Positions 63,600 to 64,000 of a stretch of 64,000 nt of DNA are shown here, in pieces. This DNA comes from Aquila chrysaetos chrysaetos (Eukaryota > Chordata > Aves > Accipitriformes > Accipitridae). The stretch covers positions 77,631,538-77,695,537 of the forward strand of contig NC_044004.1 of assembly GCF_900496995.4 (NCBI RefSeq). The letters run 5' to 3'. The position numbers and the translations under genes were made by a program. Each line of letters begins with the position of its first letter. Within the stretch, counting starts at the first letter, position 1. Under the pieces are notes generated by a model that was given only the letters and a program-made list of their open reading frames with translations, ran no database searches and was not told the DNA's origin.

Positions 63600-64000
63600 A
63601 CAAAGGAAGAAAACCAGCGGCTTTGCAGCAAGGCACGGATCCTTCCCAGGCTTAGCGGCACTCCAAAACCAGAGGCTGCATCGAGATCATCAGTTTTAAA
63701 AGTTTGCAACAGACCCATCCTCAATGAATTTGTCCAATTACTTTCTTAAATCACTTCTCCTTTCGGCCTCCACAACATCATCCTGTAATGAGTGCCACGG
63801 TCTAATCATACATTGTATAAAAAAGCACTTTTGTTTGTCTTAAACCTGGTAATTTCAGCAAGTGCCTCCTAGTTTCTGCGTTAAGAGAACAGTGATTTAT
63901 CTGTTGTTCCCCGTTCACCTTCCCTGTATCATCAATAATTTTACAGTTTTATCTCACCCTCTCTCAGTCAAGCCTTTGCAAGCTGAAGAGTCCTCAGTGA
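63600..64000 (-). mobile_element. CR1/L3-type LINE fragment, old, 3' part, runs off the window
   Basis: The plus strand reads as the antisense of the 3' region of amniote CR1/L3 elements. Recognisable landmarks are the sense-strand equivalents of CAAGCTGAAGAGTCC, TTTTATAGA-like, GTGATTTAT, CCTAGTTTCTG, ACATTGTATAAAAAAG, and AATTCATTGAGGATGGGTC, in the expected order. It is strongly diverged and 5' truncated or continues beyond 64,000. The lower boundary is approximate. No intact reading frame is present. Confidence 0.8.

Larger units (their letters stand above)
61120..64000 (-). other. AFG2A: Last intron of AFG2A (partial)
   Basis: Non-coding sequence upstream of the terminal exon. No other AFG2A exon was recognised on either strand up to the window edge; in mammals the 3' introns of this gene are very long. 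It contains a C25 run, A-rich tracts, and an old CR1 fragment at its far end. Confidence 0.8.

Noticed and set aside
61120..63600. Search for further AFG2A exons upstream of the terminal exon
   Set aside because: No segment resembling the second AAA+ domain (Walker A/B or the region preceding ITAVCREAA) was found. The rest is intron.
1..64000. CRISPR arrays, tRNA/rRNA genes, viral or toxin genes
   Set aside because: No regularly spaced repeats, cloverleaf-like genes, or viral or toxin coding sequences were recognised on either strand.

Overview
The window is vertebrate, most likely avian, genomic DNA. It holds one complete protein-coding exon and one terminal exon of a second gene. Everything else is non-coding. 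The complete exon encodes Sprouty1 (SPRY1), a feedback inhibitor of FGF/RTK-Ras-ERK signalling, on the minus strand. The terminal exon encodes the last 58 residues of the AAA+ ATPase AFG2A (SPATA5), also minus strand. AFG2A lying upstream of SPRY1 in the same orientation is the known vertebrate gene order of the FGF2-NUDT6-SPATA5-SPRY1 region. The avian assignment is an inference from the SPRY1 sequence, the low repeat content and the few repeats being CR1-type.

Layout by plus coordinate: 1-31.2 kb is non-coding flank 3' of SPRY1, with short repeats, A/C-rich low-complexity tracts, small CR1 3'-end remnants and one candidate regulatory block near 13-14.4 kb. From 31.2 to 32.9 kb is the inferred SPRY1 3' UTR, including two very long poly(C) tracts in the mRNA sense. 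From 32,927 to 33,889 is the SPRY1 coding exon, with a 55-nt leader and splice acceptor just above it. From 33.9 to 38.3 kb is the 5' intron. From about 35.8 to 39.3 kb is a large CpG island with the promoter(s) and candidate non-coding first exon(s). From 39.3 to 60.8 kb is the SPRY1-AFG2A intergenic interval. From 60.8 to 61.1 kb are the AFG2A 3' UTR and last exon. From 61.1 to 64.0 kb is AFG2A intron, ending in an old CR1 LINE fragment in minus orientation.

The two genes are neighbours but are not known to share a pathway. The most unusual non-protein features are a 92-bp spacer-less perfect palindrome (38,064-38,155) in the SPRY1 CpG island, which is a real cruciform-prone structure or an assembly fold-back; overlapping upstream ORFs in both alternative frames across a weak-context SPRY1 start codon; and a cluster of long G/C homopolymers, three of them directly preceded by a T-run on the same strand. 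I found no CRISPR array, tRNA, rRNA, complete transposon or novel multi-gene system. Most of the long open frames elsewhere are chance frames in GC-rich or low-complexity DNA.
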